The notes under the pieces: generated by a model | Seen by the model: the letters and a program-made list of their open reading frames with translations, nothing else | Told to the model about the DNA's origin: nothing | Database searches by the model: none | Assembly (NCBI RefSeq): GCF_001540865.1 | Contig: NC_033630.1 | Location: forward strand, 3,674,116-3,738,115 | From: Ananas comosus | Taxonomy: Eukaryota > Streptophyta > Magnoliopsida > Poales > Bromeliaceae | Direction of reading: 5' to 3' | DNA: 64,000 nucleotides | Translations under genes and position numbers: made by a program | In this document: positions 12,801 to 25,989 of the stretch, one piece after another | Position numbering within the stretch: position 1 is the first letter of the stretch | Layout: each line of letters begins with the position of its first letter

Positions 12801-15800
12801 CAAGAGTGATACTTTAGTGCTGAATGACAAAAATTGAACTTGCTGGTTGCTACAATCACCTAAAATACTTGTTTCTGTACTTTAAATGTTCTTACTGATC
12901 GAAATGTAGGCCCTCAAAATTCTTTCAAGCACCTAGTAGAATTCAACAAAATTTGCAATAATTTTACTCTGTTCTAGGTTTCCCATCAATGACCACCATA
13001 GAAATGGTTGTCAGGTTTCTTTGCTAGCATGTACAAGCGAAGGCTCTGATGCATAATGAGTCAGAGTACAGAGGCATTTGGTCATCAACAACAAAAGACA
13101 GAAGCATTAGCTTTGAAACCTTAGAAAGAATTTATAGGCTAATGAAATTTCCATGGTAACTGATCCTAAAGAGAATATAAGCAGATTGAAAACTGGAGTT
13201 TGCCTGCAAATACATATGAACTTACAGAAGGATACATTATTAAAAGCAAATATTACCACAAAATGCATGGAAGTAGTAGAACCTGGAGTTTAATTGGACT
13301 GGAATAGACTTTGGCAGAGTTTAGATCAGTCAACACGGTAACCAAAGGGAACTTGTTATACTCTACAAAGTGCAAAATTTCTTCTTCTTTGAAGGTTCCC
13401 TCTGCAAAAGCCAAAACATGCATTTGTTCGTAGTAACTCAAGCACGCTTAGTATTGAGCAGTATATGATGAGCCATATTGGTCCAGAGGCTAACCTCTAG
13501 GGTTTACAACATCATAACAGCCAGTTCACATAAAATAGTTAACAGTAAGAGTATCAACAGATTATCAGATGAAGAACACACTTAGAGAGGAAATAATTAA
13601 TGCCCTTCATCAGCCTCGATAAAATAAAAGAAATATTGGAGCTACAAGAAAAAGGCCTTCAACTTTAACATAGCTAATCAGATTTAGTTGACTAGGCCTA
13701 AATTTGTAATATTATAGGTAATAAATATGCATATCAGCATTTTCACTTCCCCAAGTATTCTGATTCTCAAGAAATCAGAGTTATAGAAGTATAGAGAAAA
13801 CCAGCATTCTGCTGACAATATGCATGTATCAAATATCTTCAAGGAGTTAATATTAAAAAAGAAAAAAAAAAAAACTAAGACTTGGTACTTGAAAAGGTTG
13901 AGATAGGTTATGCCACAGAATTGGGAGGCTGTCTCCTTTAAAATTTTATTGCTAATTAAGAACTACATCACCAAACAGCACCCAATAATGAAAATAGACA
14001 GGTTGATTTGTTGACATTGCTGCCTTTTTTTTCCAAAGCTCAGGAAGCCCAAGCTGAAAACTCAAAATAAACAAATACATAGATAAAAAAAAAAAAAAGA
14101 AAAAAGATGCTTGATGTACAGTCAACTCACCAAAATTCTCAAACATTTCAGGTTCCCTTTTTACAAGGCCAAGAAAACTCTTTCCATATACATCTGGAAA
14201 GAGAACTGCAGCTGTACTTCTATCATTAGTCTCAGCAAACTGGATTTCGTTGTTTGTTGTTGCTGCTTTCACGAATTCTTCATATTCAGGACCCTGAAAA
14301 AAGTAAAATTCAGCTCAGATTTGGGATTAAAGAGGCAAAGAAATAAGCATGCACCAGTTTCAGGCAGCCTGAGCACATAAAATGATCTATAAAGAGAGTA
14401 ATAATACAAACATAAGAAAAGCAAGATTGGGAACAGACTCTATTAGTCTATTTTGGACATCAAAATATCAAGTTATTGAAACTATGAGGAATCATCTTGC
14501 CAACTGGACTTTATTGGGGATTAAGGCAATGTCGAGTTACTGATACTGTGAAACATTTTGAATCACATTGAAAAATAGCATAGAAGAAGAACGCTTTCAA
14601 ACTGCACAAATCCTTGTGATAGAAGACCTGATTTTTTAAGAGCATCAGGACTTCTTTCTCAAAAAAGGAAAGTTGTATAAAAAACTTTGAAATCTCTGCA
14701 GATTGATCCTCATTAGCACAAATGATAAAACGGCTCGCAGACTTGGATAATATGAAGTTTTCATATAAGGTTGAAAACAAACTAACAGATAAAAGTCGCT
14801 GCAATATAACTTTGTCTTTCAAATTGATATTTTAAGAAATTTAGCAAGGAGATTACAAGAATACATAAGCATATCCATAAGACCTAAGAACGTTTGCGAT
14901 CCATAAGCCACAAGAATATTTCAGCCACTAAAATTTACCTGTAAATTAAAGTTCCTTGATACAAACTACCACTGCATTCTTATATAGTTTCAAGCAACAG
15001 CAAATACTAAAGTAACGATGAACAGTTTCCCTACCTCATAATTTTCGAAAAGACCAATCGCAAATATATGATGCTTTTGGAGGAACTCTTCTGCCGAATC
15101 TTTTGAAGACAGTCTGATAACCGGTGAACCAGTCTTCTTTCTTGTCCAGATAATTATTTCATCCCTGATTAATATGACAAAGAAAAAGCTAACATCATTA
15201 GAGTAAAACCTGGAGCTACTTAAAAAGCTGTAAAGTTTCTGCAAGTGGTGGGATGTATAACATAATTGCCTCAAGTCGAAAAACAATATATGAACAGTTC
15301 ACTAAACACAAATTCTTCCAATTAACAGGAAACATCCAGATACTATGCTTAATGGCCTGTTTACATGGGCTTTATGGAACTGTTTCTCAACTCCGAGAAG
15401 CAGCAGTAAGGAATTTATTATTTCATTTAGTAAAAATGACTAAATTCGTAAAATTCAACATAATCACTATGAATTTTAATAAAGAATCCAATTTTATTAA
15501 CTAAAATCATTCAAATACTAATAATAAAAAAAACAGAAGTTGAAGTAGTATAGCTCATAAAAAATCAAATTGAGTAGGCCATTTCAAAATGGCCTATGGT
15601 TGAGGGGGTGTCCATACATTTTTACCATTAGTAGTAGCAATCAGAAAGAAGTGGTTTCGTACATCAAATTTACTAGATCTCATTCTAACGAGATCTTCAA
15701 GGTTTTACTACAAATTAAGTAGCAAAACCGAGATCTCACTTTGTGAATCCACCAGAGTAGATCAGCTTAGTCCCATTGACGAAGAGCAATATGGTCGGAA

Positions 15801-16257
15801 ACCCCTTTATGCCCAGAGCCGACGCTGCCTTCGCGTAGCGCTCGGCGTCGAGCTTCGCCACGAGAACGGAGCTCCCCATCTCCCCCAGCTCCACCGCCGC
15901 CTCCGCGAAGCGCGGCATCAGCTCGGCGCTCCTCGGGCACCAGGGCGCGTATCCGAGGAGGAGCACGAGCTCGTTCTCCTCGACCACGCGCCTCGCGTTG
16001 TCGCTGCCGAGCTCGCGCACGATCCGCTGCGCCCTGCTGAGGAGATCCGCCTCCGACGGCCTCCCCTGCCCCGCCCCCGCCCCCGCCGCGCCTCGTTCCC
16101 CGCCATTCTCCTCCGCCTCGTCGATGGCGAGGAGCTCCGCGAGGTCGTCGTCGTCGTCGAGATCGGGAATGCGAGAGGAGGCGGAGACGAGGAAGAGAGA
16201 TTGGGAGAAGAGGAGGAGGAGAAAGAGGGCTAGGGTTTTGGAATTAGGGTTTGTCAT
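9883..16257 (-). CDS. Protein disulfide isomerase-like protein of the PDIL1-5/1-6 type, 12 exons
   Basis: Exons on the minus strand, high to low: 16257-15740, 15164-15035, 14293-14131, 13401-13283, 12421-12341, 12249-12163, 11963-11892, 11821-11753, 11271-11194, 11066-10932, 10142-10089 and 10002-9883. They encode 541 residues, close to the Arabidopsis members (about 535). A signal peptide (about residues 1-25) is followed by an acidic DLDDDDD stretch, an a-type thioredoxin domain with YAPWCPRS (Cys107), b and b' regions, an a' domain with YTPWCIDC (Cys445, Cys448), the cis-proline loops GFPT and NYPT, and a C-terminal KDEL. This predicts a soluble ER-lumen protein. Neither active site is the classical CGHC: the first has one cysteine only, so it should not oxidise dithiols normally, and the second is a CxxC variant. 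ATG 16257 is the first ATG in frame. The gene is tail-to-tail with the TauE/SafE gene. Confidence 0.95.
10390..10545. mobile_element. Possible one-ended MITE relic in intron 10 of the PDI-like gene
   Basis: The segment ggtaaaacttcataaaacccc resembles the terminal sequence of family A elements (gggaaaacttcaaatac). No inverted partner end was found, so it may be a truncated copy. Confidence 0.25.
16231..16252 (-). promoter_or_regulatory. Two telo-box-like motifs (AAACCCTA) within the first codons
   Basis: On the coding strand AAACCCTAA and AAAACCCTAG follow the PDI start codon and encode part of [17 protein letters not shown] motifs near plant transcription starts are known as telo boxes. Here they overlap coding sequence, so a regulatory role is only a possibility. 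Confidence 0.3.
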
Positions 16258-16454
16258 GGTGGAGAGAGTGAGAAGTGACCGCACGGGATTCGATTGAAAT
16301 GGTGAAGAAAATAAAATTTAAAAAAAAATAAAATAAAAAAGAGAGAGGATCTAACCGTTGTTGCGATACATGAACAACACTTCGTGCATTTTTTAAAAAT
16401 TTAATTTTTTTAATTTAAAAACAGGGTGCTCATGTCCCTCTCGCCGGATCTTAT

Positions 16455-16684
16455 TATATGGAGAACCCCCTCAACTATAGGGCATCTTGAAAGAGCCCCC
16501 TCTATGTTAACTTTTTATTCAAATTGCTTAACTTTTTTTTTTTTTAGAATTGAGTTACTTTAGTTACAAATTTTGTTAAATAAAATAAATCTATTAGAAT
16601 TACTAATTCTATTATATCAATTAAAAGAATAAAGCAGATGGGTTTTTTTTGAATTCGCCCATAACTGAGGGGGTCTTTATATAT
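16455..16684. mobile_element. Inverted-repeat MITE-like element
   Basis: The left side tggagaaccccctcaactat and the right side ataactgagggggtctttat are inverted repeats about 230 bp apart, with TATA-like flanks. A partial relative (ggttgagggggtgtccatac) occurs near 15600. It is non-coding and the superfamily is unresolved. Confidence 0.5.
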
Positions 16685-16911
16685 ATCTAGCGAAGTTTTT
16701 TGAAATATTTTATCCATAAATTTCTTTTTGGGATGTATGATATGCATCTGGTGGGATAAAATAACTATTGAAATAACCTCACCTACTGGATGAATGAAAC
16801 ATACGTCATATACTCCAAAAAAGATGTATAAGTAGTATTGCTCAAGTTCTTTTGGCAGCTGACGTGTACTAGATGCGCAAATAATTAGTCAGAGCAGAGA
16901 TAGTGATTGTG

Positions 16912-17141
16912 GAGTCTGACCGGGGTACTATCGATAGCACCAAGAATTTAGTGCTATCGAGTTTTCCACCGTTAGATTTAACTCTCTGATTATTTTTACC
17001 CGTTAGATTATATTATTCAACCAATCACTCACTCAACCCTAGAGGGCCCACACCATCATAACCACCCATTTCTCAATCTAAAGGCTAAAAAATCAATAAC
17101 ACCAATAGTTTGGTGCTATTGATAGTATTCCAGCTTAGTTC
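16912..17141. mobile_element. Mutator-like MITE, family D, short copy
   Basis: A perfect 9-bp duplication gtgattgtg flanks it at 16903-16911 and 17142-17150. The termini gagtctgaccggggtactat and (reverse complement of the right end) gaactaagctggaatactat are similar. Inner blocks gatagcaccaa and ttggtgctattg continue the pairing. It is 230 bp and non-coding. Its ends resemble the larger elements at 42086, 54745 and 62859. Confidence 0.8.
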
Positions 17142-17151
17142 GTGATTGTGC

Positions 17152-17939
17152 AACGACGGCATCAAAAAGTCTAAAAAAATAATTAATTTTATTATTCTAC
17201 TAAATTAATGTCTAAATTATAAATTTAGATCCTCAAATTTTAATTTGCTGTAAGTTTCGTACTCGGACAGCACTTCCAGAAAATTACAGCAAAGCCCAAA
17301 AAACTCTAAAACAGTTTGGCTTATAATAACCAGATAGTACTAACTAAAAAAGTTTGTTTGTAAAGAAGAAATTAACAACTCTCACTAGATAAATACAAGA
17401 AACAAAAACAAAAGACTCACCACTTTCTTTTTTTTTTGGTTGAGTAAAATACTGAACTGCTCTCACTCTCACTCACTGGCTTATTCCACCAAGCAAAATA
17501 TAAGCATCTCCTTTTTCATCAGTTTCTACAGTAATGTTATCAAATGCAAACTAAATGCCAAACTAAAAGAAAGTATGAAGCTCTTGTGTGTTTATGTCCA
17601 ATAACAAGTTCCAACAAATATTGTATAATACATTTAATCTAACTATCTCTAATGTAATTAAATACTCACCAACAGTTCCTGTAACACAAGCTCAAAAGGA
17701 AAAAAGTGTACATCATAGTTATGTAGATCTTATTAAAGCAGAATCTCCTCCATTGCCTAAGGAATTAATAGAGAAATATATTAACAGCAAACAACTAAAC
17801 ATGACTTATTTCTCTCGACATACAACAAATATATAATAATCGCCAAATTTCGCTATATAAATAAAGCAACATTACCTCTCTAGTTAACAATAAACAAGCA
17901 AACCAAATCTCCTTGCTGGTAAAAATTTAAGAGCAGGGA
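17152..17939. other. AT-rich intergenic DNA
   Basis: This region lies upstream of the PDI-like gene and downstream of the CC-like gene. A stretch at 17588-17836 is open on the + strand but has no recognisable protein features and is most likely chance in low-complexity DNA. Confidence 0.5.
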
Positions 17940-20265
17940 TCAAGCAAAGGAGCATAAGTTCCGCGAGATCTTAATCGGCTTTGTGTTTTTGGAGTCGATG
18001 GTGAACGAGCAAGTGACGTGCTTCCGATGCGTCACTCTCACGAGCTTCCCGACGACATAACCGCGAGAGGTGATATCGAAATCTAGGGTTAGCGGGACGG
18101 TGCTGCCGGTGCTCGACAGAGCCAGCCCTGCCCCGGCCCCGTAAAGAGGAACCTTCTCGCCGTGTATGACCACCGAGACGGTCCGGTGGCTCTTTCTGGG
18201 TTGGTAGTACTTCTTCAGCTGCGACGAGAAAAAGGGAAAACAAGAAACGAGCAAAGCCTATTAGTTTGGAGCTTCTATTTAAACAAATCTGATCAAAATG
18301 AAATTTGCTAGTCTTTATGGGCATATGTATAAATTTTAGCATATGTTTAGGCGCCAAATTGCACTGGTGTGAACTAGAGTCATTTGAAATTACTAGAGAA
18401 AAAAACTCATCTCCCTATAACTGTTCACTCTTTTTCCCTTTTTTTTCTAAAAAATTTTTGCAGTGAAGGTTAGGTAGGTCAAATTGATTGATTAGGACTT
18501 AGGAGCTGCTAACATAAACAAATTTAACCAGCAACCACCAATAACAGAGCAATAGTTAAGAAACTAATATGGCATATAATCAAACTATGCTTTAAAAACT
18601 GGTAACATTAAGAACATGGTTTCCGTAATGAGTTCAATAGCACGATATTAGAAAACATGGGATGAGGCCATAGTGTCCCCCAGAATTTTAGCTGAACAAA
18701 ACAAAAGGGAACTAAACTTAATCTTGCGAAATAGAACTCAAATTTTATTTTATTTTTTTAATACAGAAAGGTTCACATTTTATTAGTGTGCAATATATGG
18801 AAAAGCCCAAAACAGAGAAAGGCACCCCACAGTCATTCAAAATTAAAGACGAGTATCTGCAGCAGGTGCTAAAATGTGAAATAAATTTGACAGATGATTT
18901 CAGCGAAGATAATTATCCCCGTAAATTTTTATGCAATGAGTAATCTTCTAGAGAAAGCAATGAACTTAACTATATCACTTTATCTATGTTGGCAAATGAG
19001 AATAAAGAAGCATTAGTAAATAACCTCCCCAGTAGCAATTGTTATCTCCGAGAAGATGAGCTGAACGGGGCTCGAAGAAACATGAATGCCGAACATTGCT
19101 GCGGAGTTGTACACGTTTATCTTCAAAGTACAATTTACTGTGACCATTTTGGTTGGAACTCCGGTATGGTCCGTACCCTCGCCAGCGTAGAAGTTACTCA
19201 TTTCCAAACTCTGCCAAAAAAAGAAAGAGTCTAGTCAGAATAAATTATCCATACAAGCGGTCACTATCTCATTTCCAACATTTCACTCGAGAGATTAGTT
19301 AAGAATCTAAGAACGATCGAGCGAAAAACTTGTAGTTCGTCAACAAAGCTCAATCTTCTTAAGCAAATGATCAAATAGCAGTTCTGATACAAACCTCATG
19401 TCAAAATTTTATCTTCCTTTTTCCTTTTTTTCTTAACTGTCTATAGAAGATAGTGGATTGAATTCAGTAGAAAGCTGATTAAACTCCTTTAAAATTATAA
19501 TAGAAGGTGCCAACATCCTTAGCTTCGGATCGTTCGCATAGGTTCTCGAATCAATTAGCTTCCGTATACAACAAACGAAAAGAGAAAAATGTGTTATTTG
19601 GTTCTTCGTTTCTCGTCTACTTCTTTCAAAGTTCTCGCTTTTGAACGAAATTACTCTTGAACAAAAACTAACAACCATGTTTTCTTCGTTTACGAATCAC
19701 TAAAGCATGGAAAATTTGAATTTTAGAAAGGAAATATTTATACCTTGACGACGATATTGGGCTTGTAAGGCCGTGCCGCACCCCATATGATGAGGCAGAA
19801 CACGGTGAACAGCAGCACGAAGCTAAGAAACCCGAGCGCGATCTGGCACCGGCGCGAGATCCCTCGGTCGTCATCGAGGCCGTCGTACGGCCCCTCCTCC
19901 TCGATCACATCGCATTCGGGCCACCCCTTCTCATTGACCAAGCCGACCCCGCCACCTCCGCCGCCGCCGCGCTTGCCCCGACCCGCTGCCTTGCGGCCAG
20001 AGCCGGATCGGAGGTTTCCGGAGAACCGGCTCACGGAGGAGGCTCGCGAGTGGCGGCCCGCGAACGACGAGGGGTGCGACGGCGACTCCATCGGGCTGTT
20101 GTTGTACACCGGCGTGGCGTGCATCGAAGACGACTTGTCGCCGTCGTCATGCGAGTCCCGCGACGGGCTCTGCACGTAGTAGACGGCCCCGCGCTTCGGT
20201 GACCGCGGCGGCGACGACGCCGCCAGGCTAGTGACGTCAGATTCCGACTTGGCGTGCGTCATCAT
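17940..20265 (-). CDS. COMPANION OF CELLULOSE SYNTHASE-like (LEA-2/NHL-type) membrane protein, 3 exons
   Basis: Exons: 20265-19744, 19210-19025 and 18218-17940, giving 328 residues (Arabidopsis CC1 is about 340). The N-terminal cytosolic part carries the conserved TSLAASSPPRSPKR and YYVQSPSRDSHD (residues 29-40), then a serine-rich segment (FAGRHSRASSVSRFSG), a basic Gly-rich run and an acidic IEEEGPYDGL. One membrane helix follows (about 141-163), then an extracytosolic LEA-2-like domain. In this family the N-terminus binds microtubules and the protein travels with cellulose synthase complexes, sustaining cellulose synthesis under salt stress. That role is taken from the family; only sequence similarity is seen here. 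Two adjacent ATGs (20265, 20262) could start it. The intron 2 donor is GTTATT, a weak but valid GT site. Confidence 0.9.
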
Positions 20266-20266
20266 G

Positions 20267-20966
20267 CTGAGCAAAGATTACGCGGCAAAAGAAGCTTAAT
20301 CTGTAGCTAGAGTTGAATAAACAGCGGCGAATTTTAGAGTAAAAGTAAATTAAGATAAACAAAAATAAATCAAATAAAGCTTAATTTACGCGAAATGGTG
20401 TCAAAATTCTTTTTTTTTTCCTTTTTTTTACTTTTATTTGCGGGATCCTATTTGGGAGTGAGTAAATAAATACAGAAAAAAAAAATTCGAGTAAATTGTG
20501 CGTAAGTACATTAAATTGTGCTCAATTTAGGAAATTTTTTTTTCTCTCTTTAATGTGAATTTACGCGAAAATTTTGTCAAATTCGCTTCTTTTTGCGAAA
20601 TCCTCCTTGGGAGAGGGTGAAAAATTACTAAGAAATCTCAGAAAACCCCTAAAACGTAGGAATTGAAGCAAAACTCAGAAGAATTCAATAAATAAGATAA
20701 TTGCGAGACTAATTCAAAAGAAACGGCGTTAAAAATCGTATCTTTTCGCGCAATTCTCTTCGGGAAACAGCAAAGATCGCTATAAATCTCATCAAAGACC
20801 TAGAAACATAAAAAAATGCACCAAAATCTACCACAAAACGGATCAATTAAACGCCTTTTAACATATCCTACATATCCTACGCTCCAACTCAGGATCAAAA
20901 CCACGAAACAAACATCAATTACAACAAATGAAATTGCACAACAGAAGAGAGGGATTCGCGTGTTAC
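20267..20966 (-). other. Possible 5' UTR intron of the CC-like gene
   Basis: Upstream of the ATG the coding strand reads TTTGCTCAG directly before CATG, a fair acceptor, and AGAG|GTAACA at about 20966 is a fair donor. The AT-rich interval between them has no coding frame. If real, the 5' UTR exon lies in the GC-richer DNA around 20967-21090. Confidence 0.35.
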
Positions 20967-21050
20967 CTCTACGCGGAAAACGCTTCTCCTTCCTCGTCGA
21001 TCGAGGGGAAACGAGAGCTCGGCGTTTCCCCAATGGAGCGAAAACGTAGT

Positions 21051-21052
<2 letters not shown>

Positions 21053-21086
<34 letters not shown>
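21053..21086. repeat. (GA)n microsatellite in the probable 5' leader of the CC-like gene
   Basis: About 16 GA dinucleotides lie upstream of the gene (CT on its sense strand). A second shorter run is at 21121-21135. GA/CT tracts near plant transcription starts can bind BBR/BPC factors, but no function is shown here. Confidence 0.8.
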
Positions 21087-21087
<1 letters not shown>

Positions 21088-22080
21088 AAAATGCTCCACT
21101 AAGGAAGTGATGGGTGGGTAAGAGAGAGAGAGAGAAATGGGGTGGGGGAGGTTCGGATCCGAACCTGGGCTCGATTGGCTCCGACTGGATCCGGTATTTC
21201 GTGTTTTGTAGAGATGCCACATTGCCACCTCGTTCGCTGGTAAGGGATGCAAATGGATTCGGGTCTCCGAAACTCTTACTACGATCCGTTTTCAAATAAC
21301 AGTAATAAATAAATTTAAAAATATAAGAAAATATTATCCATCTCCAATCTGTAAAGTAAATAGAGCGAGAGGCTCCATTTTTTTTTTTTTGATCTGTTTC
21401 GATTCGTCAAAAATTAGCTTTCGTTTATTGCTGTAAATAGAAAAATATATCGAAGTCAAAAATAAGATTAACCTACTGCGATTTTGCACTAGTCCGACAA
21501 ATAATAGAGCAGGAGGTTGGGGGACCCTTGCAGCCCATATGTCATGCCTCGGATTCCAACTCCATTCGGACTCACCAATAGATCTGTCGCATAAATAAAA
21601 AATTCTGTATTAAAATTCTCATTCATTTTACCTCTAAATTGGTCCAAACAAGATTCTACTCACTAGAAGATAAAGTCGAGATCACTCCCAACACTTTCAA
21701 GTCTCGGCTCTTAAAAGAAATTCAAATTAATTTTATCAATATAAGAAACCGGTCCAGTTCAGTCCAAAAAATCAGCATTTGCACCATCTCTAATCTGTTT
21801 TGTATGATTCCAACTCGTTCCGAAAGAAAGTCGCAGGAACTGTTACTGTTCCGGCAGTTAAATTTTCGAAACACTATAATGCGTTCTTAACCATTGCATT
21901 CGAGGTTGGTGACGTGGCGTGTCGTTAGTGGATGATAAGGGTGTTTGGTGTTTGGGGATGGCAGGTGATGATTGGCTTAGGCTCGGATCCGTATCCCAGG
22001 CTGGAGAATTTTGCAGGTTTGGGGTGTGAAGTGTCGGCAGAAGAAAATCTTTCCTTCCGTTCCCTTTCGTTTTTTTTTTT

Positions 22081-22437
22081 GGGAAACTTCAAATACCCCC
22101 CCAAGATTTCTCACTATCTCATTTTAGTACCCCATAGTTTAAAGTGTATCAAAGTTAGTATCCCGTGGTTTCGTACTTTCTCACTTTAGTACCTTGTAAT
22201 TTCAAGTGTATCAAGTTAGTACCCTATGGTTTCGCTCTTTCTCGCTTTAATACCCTGTGATTTAATATTTTGTTAAATTATATACCCCGAAATGAATAAT
22301 AAAAAGAGAAATTGAAACCACAGGGTACTAACTTGATATAAAAATGAAACCACAAAGTACTAACTTGATATACTTAAAACCATAGGGTACTAAAGTGAGA
22401 AAGTGTGAAACTACAGGGAGATATTTGAAGTTTTCCC
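22081..22437. mobile_element. Mutator-like MITE, family A, copy 2
   Basis: It starts gggaaacttcaaatac and ends gtatttgaag-like followed by ttttccc, with repeated inner blocks (tactaacttgatac, tatcaagttagtacc). Flanks are T-rich (nine T on the left, ttttttatt on the right), compatible with a 9-bp duplication but not decisive. Confidence 0.65.
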
Positions 22438-22514
22438 TTTTTTATTTAATTTTATAAAACTTATTATACAAACATACATAAAACAAAATTTTATAATTTT
22501 TCCAAATTATAATA

Positions 22515-22862
22515 AAAATTTTGGATATATAAACAACGATCAAAATTGAACAACGTCTTAAAAAAGAATGATTGGATTCTTCAATTTAAGATCGGAGTTA
22601 TTGATCTTTATTTACACAGTTAATATAACTTTTCTATTAAAAATTCAGCCGATTTTGATTTTTGTACATCATTAAACTAGCAAGTATTTCATACCGGTAG
22701 TTAAAAATTATTAATTTTGAAATCTTTTGACCGTAATATAAATAATGTAAAAAATTATAAAATTTGATTTTCAAAAGTTTTAAATACTCTAAAAAATATT
22801 TCACGGTATGGATCATTAATTTGGAAGCTCTATCGTCGAAAATTTTATATGAGTTATTCAAT
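22515..22862. mobile_element. Degenerate family D MITE relic
   Basis: Phrases such as aagatcggagttattgatct, accggtagttaaaaatt and gaagctctatcgtcgaaaat match the inside and end of the element at 42086-42630 in reverse orientation. No clean ends remain. Confidence 0.45.
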
Positions 22863-23117
22863 CTTTCAAAATTTTTAATTTATTGTCCAATTTTTCAATT
22901 TATTTAATTTAAGTAAGTCAACAGCATATTGACTTTAATTAACTAATTATTTATTATTTTAATAAATTTACAGTCAAAAGGATTAAATAAAGTATATTAA
23001 ATAAGTATATAAAGATAAACAATACATTCAAATCAAACAAATTGAAATATTAAATTATTAAATTAAAATTTTGAAAGGTTGGATAACCAATTCAAAATAA
23101 TTTATAATTTAGATAAA
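22860..23117. mobile_element. Hairpin element, family H, uninterrupted copy
   Basis: The left arm (caatctttcaaaattttta, agtaagtcaacag) and the right arm (caaattgaaatattaa, aaggttggataaccaattc) form an inverted repeat about 260 bp long, matching the arms at 392-1425 and 5565-5808. Confidence 0.45.
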
Positions 23118-25980
23118 TTCTGTATGTTTTTATCATTTTTATTTTATTTATTATATAAAATTCCACTAGTAACTTTATAACGTTTAGGTAAAAATATAAT
23201 AAATTGATCTAAACTTTGGGTCATTTATAACTATTCAATATTTATGGAATTTAATTTTATTATCTAACCTTTAGGTTTATCTGATTTATTTTTGTCAAAG
23301 CAATTGCATGTATCTCATGCATTCAAGTATTTGTATATTATATTTAATTTTTTTTTAAACAAATGCGTCTCATATTGTTATTCAATAGCTTAATTTTAAC
23401 TAAAAAAAATATCTCTCAGAAAAAAAAAAAAAAAAAAAAAAANATCTTATTTTAGTCATTAAAGATTATTAACTTTAGAATCACTTGAATATGAGCCAAA
23501 CATTCCGAAAAATTATAAAATTTAATTCCTAATTCGCATAGCTTTTTAAATTTATTAGTGTTGATCGTCAATTCAAATATTTCATCATAAAAAATATACA
23601 CAAATAAACATTCTGATTTACTTTTAAACATATTCCAACTCTACTCTTAACTTTTATAAATAAATTAAATCAGATCACTCTGTCATTATGAATCTATTAA
23701 TTAAAAAAAATTTATCCCCAGAAAATATTAATCCCATAAACAACAAGATAGGTCAAATTAATATATTAATAAAAACTTCAAATGTACTAATTTTATTTTT
23801 AAACAAATAAAGCTAAAATAAAATGAAACTGGGTGCTACAAGTACAACATACATGTTCACTTTTTATCCCTTTTTCCATTTTTTTAATTAAAATATTCTG
23901 GTTTGATTCTCTCTTTGGCTGCTAATGATGGAGGCTTATCTACTTTATTAGTGAGATAATGAGTGATTACAGAGTTGGTTTATGTTGGTATAATTTAGAA
24001 GCAATTATTAGGTTATCATCATGCATAAAATATGCTATTTAATTAAGATGCCCTTTTAGCTTTTTGGCTCGCTACAAAAGTGTTATTTAAATAAAACTAA
24101 AAACTAAAAAAATTCTAAAAATAAGTGATTTTGTATTAAAAGTCATTTTTCAAGACATATAAATTTAATTATTTTTTGAATTAATATCTGGCTGCTATAT
24201 ATCATAATAGAAAAGTTATTTCAGGAGTGAGATCAGCCAAAATTACGAGTGTAACAGATGTGACTGCACTACTCCGTGACCGATGTAGCCGCATTAATGA
24301 TGAAAGATTAAGTATCAAAATAATAATTTTGACTAATGAGGTGCTAAGTCAACCACTAATTGTGACTACAAATTTGCCCTACTAATTGTGACAATGCACA
24401 TTACAAGGAGCACATGTTATATCAACAACACATCAAAGTAATTAGTAAATCAACATTAAAAAAAAAAGAAAAGAAAAGAAAAGAAAAGGAAAAGTAATTA
24501 CTAGACCCCCTGTATATATCCATCTCTTTGATGATTCCATGGGTTTAGTAATTCTTGCTGCTTTATGCCTTTCTTAGCTCAATGTAGTGACCCCCTTCAC
24601 AAGTCACTCACTTTTAGGTATTGACCCTCTCATTTTCTATTTAAGAGGAGTCCCTTTGCATTTATTACTCCCTCACTCCAAGTTATTGGCTCAAAAAGTT
24701 AAGATAATGCCCATTTTACCAAAGCTAAATTAATTGTAAGATTTATAGCTTTTAGGAATAGAATCTGCTCCGGCACTATATAGCACAAAAGTTTGAATTA
24801 ATAAGAAACAGCTCAGAAATAGTTTTAACATCATGAGTATGGCGATGCTATTTTTCTATGTATCTCCCCATAAAATAATAAGTAAAATGAATGAAATTAA
24901 GAGCAGAATAATACGTAAATTGACCAATTTAGATAGCATAGTATAAGATTAAATTAGACACAAATAGAGAGTGTGCTTCTTTGCTAATATGTGAAAAGAT
25001 CATGAAAGTGACCTCCCAACTGTAGTATTATTATTTCAGGGGCAAGAAGCCTTGGTTGGTTCAACAGCATCCTTTCTTTTCTTCTCATAGAATTGGATAT
25101 TTGCACAAGATAAATTAAATCATAAAAATGTGACATATGACCTAATACCAGATTTAAGCCCCTGAGAAGGACATCACAACTTCTAAATCAAGCAGTGTTA
25201 TCATAGCCCAATATAACTTCACTACTAAATTCATGGGGTAAATAAATATAATAAAAGGATAGATAAGTGAACAACAAGGGTTAATTACACTTATTTAGTA
25301 ATTTTCATTTCTAATCTTAGATATTTTTTGCCATTGAGCCCCTAAGATATATTTAATGCTTTAGTTAAATCGCTTTCGTAAAAAAATCAGTTGATTCAAA
25401 TACAAATTGTCATGTCAGTACTAAATCATATTTTCTACGACAACACCAAATCTTTTACGTGGCAATTTCCATCGGAAAAAATGATATATATATTTTTTAA
25501 CAAAACAACCTAGAAACCTAATTGCAAAAAAACAAAAGTTTCAGGTAAAGGATGAGAACAATAGCACTGTGATTAACCCTTTTAGCAATTACTCTGTAAA
25601 CACCACCCTAATAAAAGTTTATAAAAGCTATGAAGTTTTGCTAGTGATCCAAGAATTTCTTATTTTTAGGGCCAGGTTTTGTGAAACATTTTGCAAATCT
25701 TGCTCTAGAACCAGCCCATTTGCATTCCTAATTTTATAGGGTATATAAAATAATCCTAATTTTGAGGTGAACAAATCTCACCCAAAGTATGATTGTGGAC
25801 ATTTTCTTGTTTTGGGTTGAATAACAATAGCAGATCTGGGAACAGTGCAAGGAAAAGAATGGGACTAAAACATTTTTTTTTTTTTTAAAAAAAAAAGAAA
25901 GGAAAAGGAAATATAGAACCTGTATGGCCCCCCCCTTTTGCTGTCAGCAGTACCAAGCTCCACCATAGTATTTGGCAAAG
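23118..25980. other. AT-rich intergenic DNA with one ambiguous base
   Basis: There is no coding region of substance. The only N in the window is at 23443, at the end of a poly-A run, which suggests an assembly or polishing uncertainty there. An AAAAG microsatellite lies around 24461-24495 and A/T tracts are frequent. Some islands around 24520-24700 are less AT-rich but carry no supportable ORF. Confidence 0.5.
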
Positions 25981-25989
25981 TATTAACAA

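Noticed and set aside
15918..16297. Long open frames overlapping exon 1 of the PDI-like gene in other frames and on the other strand
   Set aside because: Shadows of GC-rich coding sequence; the PDI frame continues in phase through 11 more exons.
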